Notes under the pieces: model-generated
The model's input: only the letters and a program-made list of their open reading frames with translations
What the model was told of the DNA's origin: nothing
Databases searched by the model: none
Part shown: piece by piece, positions 5,744 to 6,998 of the stretch
Position numbering within the stretch: position 1 is the first letter of the stretch
Layout: each line of letters opens with the position of its first letter
Program-made: the position numbers and the translations under genes
DNA from: Bacteroidales bacterium
GTDB taxonomy: Bacteria > Bacteroidota > Bacteroidia > Bacteroidales > Paludibacteraceae
Assembly (NCBI GenBank): GCA_900766775.1
Contig: CAAFXN010000069.1
Span: 1-6,998, forward strand
Direction: 5' to 3'
Length of the DNA: 6,998 bases

Positions 5744-6652
5744 ATGAACAGTTTCGGAAATCGGTTTGTATTTACCAGTTTCGGGGAGTCGCACGGGCGG
5801 GCGATTGGCGGTGTGCTGGATGGCGTACCGTCGGGGTTGTGTATCGATATGTCATTGATACGCAGAGAGTTAAACCGTCGTGCAGGGCGAGGCTTGCAAA
5901 CAGGTGTGTCTCAACGAGCGAAGCAGGAGGCGGATGAGGTAGAATGGTTGAGCGGGGTGATGGACGGCGTGACGCTGGGGACACCTATCGCTTTTATCAT
6001 CCGCAACAAAGACGCGCGCCCGGAAGACTATGAGTGGCTGAAACACAACTACCGCGCGGGGCATGCCGACTGGACTTACCAGCAGAAATACGGCATCCGC
6101 GACTGGCGCGGCGGGGGCAGGGCTTCCGCGAGGGAAACGGCAGGAAGAGTCGTGGCGGGCTGCATTGCAAAGCAACTATTGCGACTGAAAGGCATACAGA
6201 TACACGCGGACTTGGTACAGGTTGGCAACGAGACAGACCCGAATCGATTTGGTGAAGTAATCCGCGCGGTGCAGGCAGAGGGCGACTCCATCGGCGGGAT
6301 TGTCCGTTGCACGATAACGGGAGTACCCGTAGGCACGGGCGAGCCTATCTTCAATAAGTTGCAAGCCGAATTGGCATTCGCGATGATGAGTATCAACGCC
6401 TGCAAAGGGTTCGACTATGGTACAGGTTTTGAGGGAATCGGAATGAAAGGGAGTGAAGCCAACCTTATCTCAGGAGGCATAGCAGGCGGTATCGCCGACG
6501 GCACGCCTATCACTTTCCGTTGTGTGTTCAAGCCCACCCCTTCAATCGCCAAGATGGGCGTGAAAGGACGCCACGATGCCTGCGTAGCGCTTAGGGCAGT
6601 CCCCATTGTGGAAGCCATGGCGGCAATGGCGCTAAGCAACCTGCTCGGTTAA
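5744..6652 (+). CDS. aroC: Chorismate synthase, compact form
   Basis: A 302-residue cytoplasmic enzyme that converts 5-enolpyruvylshikimate-3-phosphate to chorismate with reduced FMN, the last step of the shikimate pathway. All signature segments are present: TSFGESHG with H17 (11-18), EADEVEWLSGV (62-72), RAGHADWTYQQKYGIRDWRGGGRASARETAGRV with H107 (104-136), GDSIGG (180-185), MSINACKG (215-222), KPTPSI (263-268) and KGRHDACVALRAVPIVEAM (274-292). Bacterial AroC is usually about 350-390 residues. The missing length is in three surface segments compared with E. coli AroC (after VQVGN at 158-162, after KGSEAN near 240 and before KGRHD near 270) plus a short C-terminus, while the catalytic residues remain, so I expect activity. 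The ATG at 5744 is right for the MNSFGNRFVFTSFGES start. No consensus promoter is visible between the tRNA-Ser terminator and this ATG, and no forward terminator after it. Confidence 0.95.
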   Translation: MNSFGNRFVFTSFGESHGRAIGGVLDGVPSGLCIDMSLIRRELNRRAGRGLQTGVSQRAKQEADEVEWLSGVMDGVTLGTPIAFIIRNKDARPEDYEWLKHNYRAGHADWTYQQKYGIRDWRGGGRASARETAGRVVAGCIAKQLLRLKGIQIHADLVQVGNETDPNRFGEVIRAVQAEGDSIGGIVRCTITGVPVGTGEPIFNKLQAELAFAMMSINACKGFDYGTGFEGIGMKGSEANLISGGIAGGIADGTPITFRCVFKPTPSIAKMGVKGRHDACVALRAVPIVEAMAAMALSNLLG

Positions 6653-6694
6653 TCAGCCGAACCTTCCACCTCATAAAATAAGCACCTACCACAC

Positions 6695-6720
6695 AAAAAA
6701 AGAGCCCTCCTATAGGCTCT
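6695..6720 (-). terminator. Rho-independent terminator after tRNA-Val
   Basis: On the minus strand AGAGCC (6720-6715), loop TATAGGAG and GGCTCT (6706-6701) form a 6-bp stem followed by a run of T (6700-6695). It lies 4 nt past the tRNA-Val 3' end. Read on the plus strand the hairpin is not followed by T, so it should not stop aroC transcripts by this mechanism. Confidence 0.85.
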
Positions 6721-6724
6721 CTTG

Positions 6725-6799
6725 TGGGCGTTTACGGATTCGAACCGCAGACCCTCTGCTTGTAAGGCAGATGCTCTAAACCAGCTGAGCTAAACGCCC
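6725..6799 (-). tRNA. tRNA-Val (anticodon UAC)
   Basis: A 75-nt tRNA. The acceptor GGGCGTT (6799-6793) pairs with AACGCCC (6732-6726), with discriminator A at 6725. The D stem is GCTC/GAGC around AGCTGGTTTA. The anticodon stem TCTGC/GCAGA encloses CTTACAA, with the anticodon TAC at 6764-6762. The T arm is TGCGG-TTCGAAT-CCGTA with one G-T pair. CCA is not encoded. It is the second tRNA-like unit of a leftward transcript and depends on the promoter at 6904-6935, as no promoter is seen in the gap to the upstream pseudogene. Confidence 0.97.
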
Positions 6800-6830
6800 G
6801 ATTTTCCTTGCTTATGACGTTTTCTCTCCT

Positions 6831-6884
6831 CCGCAGACCCCTCCGACCTGTCGGAGTGCTCTAAACCAGCTGAGCTAAACGCCC
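6831..6884 (-). pseudogene. 3'-truncated tRNA pseudogene upstream of tRNA-Val
   Basis: On the minus strand the unit starts GGGCGTT TA GCTC at 6884, just like tRNA-Val; a 33-bp stretch (6857-6889) is identical to 6772-6804, covering the acceptor 5' strand, the D arm and the base before the anticodon stem. Then comes a different anticodon arm, CTCCG-ACAGGT-CGGAG (6856-6841), 16 nt instead of 17, so the loop has only six bases. GGGTC and TGCGG (variable loop and first T-stem strand) again match tRNA-Val. After 6831 the T loop, the second T-stem strand and the 3' acceptor strand are replaced by unrelated purine-rich sequence, so no cloverleaf can form. It is most simply the decayed first member of a tandem tRNA array. 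Its original identity cannot be assigned. Confidence 0.8.
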
Positions 6885-6903
6885 GATTTCTCAAAAGCGA
6901 GTG

Positions 6904-6935
6904 CAAAGGTACTGCTTTTTTTTGATATACGCAAA
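6904..6935 (-). promoter_or_regulatory. Promoter of the pseudo-tRNA/tRNA-Val unit
   Basis: On the minus strand TTTG (6935-6932), a 20-nt spacer and TACCTTTG (6911-6904) match the Bacteroidota consensus perfectly. The expected start, near 6897, is about 13 nt before the 5' end of the tRNA pseudogene. The promoter therefore sits at the natural place for a first tRNA that is now broken, and the intact tRNA-Val is reached by reading through it. Confidence 0.75.
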
Positions 6936-6998
6936 TTTTTTCAGTGTTTTTTTGCAAAAAAGTGCATTTCCCACCATTTTTTGTTCTCCCAACGTGCA

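Noticed and set aside
6825..6890. Integrase attachment site explanation for the tRNA duplication
   Set aside because: Attachment sites usually duplicate the tRNA 3' end; here the 5' half is duplicated, and no integrase or foreign DNA is visible nearby.

Overview
The window looks like a chromosomal segment from a Bacteroidales (Bacteroidota) genome, probably an uncultured or gut-type lineage of moderate to high GC. Two things support this. Several gene-free stretches carry the phylum's promoter form (-33 TTTG, about 20 nt, -7 TAnnTTTG), and start codons lack Shine-Dalgarno sequences. The gene families also fit: a helix-hairpin-helix/outer-membrane-barrel protein, a single-domain lipoate ligase and a divergent tandem-type universal stress protein. 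Nothing indicates a phage, transposon, CRISPR array or recently acquired cassette; this is mostly ordinary housekeeping DNA with some unusual small-scale structure.

Layout. Positions 1-371 are gene-free, with a leftward promoter at the edge, an 11-bp tandem repeat, an orphan promoter-like element and the lplA promoter. lplA (372-1091, +) encodes a lipoate-protein ligase and overlaps tail-to-tail by 11 bp with a leftward gene cluster read in the order mltG (4612-3572), a UspA-like gene (3527-2961) and a secreted HhH/beta-barrel gene (2955-1081). The gaps in that cluster are 44 and 5 bp, so it is probably one transcript with envelope-related ends. Upstream of mltG is a 142-bp AT-rich spacer with a long inverted repeat. 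Beyond it lies a CYTH/triphosphate tunnel metalloenzyme gene (5210-4755, -).

The TTM gene has a long leader and a promoter back-to-back with the one that fires rightward into tRNA-Ser(GCU) (5561-5647), which is followed by a clear terminator. Then comes aroC (5744-6652, +), encoding an unusually compact chorismate synthase. The right end holds a leftward tRNA unit: a consensus promoter, a 3'-truncated tRNA pseudogene, an intact tRNA-Val(UAC) and a terminator.

The genes do not form one pathway. LplA charges lipoyl domains of 2-oxoacid dehydrogenases or the glycine cleavage system, AroC closes the shikimate pathway, MltG sets glycan strand length, and the tRNAs serve translation. I found no convincing undescribed multi-gene system. 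The items most worth checking are the promoter-proximal tRNA fossil, the heptamer repeat inside the mltG-usp operon, the 15-bp inverted repeat upstream of mltG, the 11-bp CGCGGGTC repeat and the shortened AroC.
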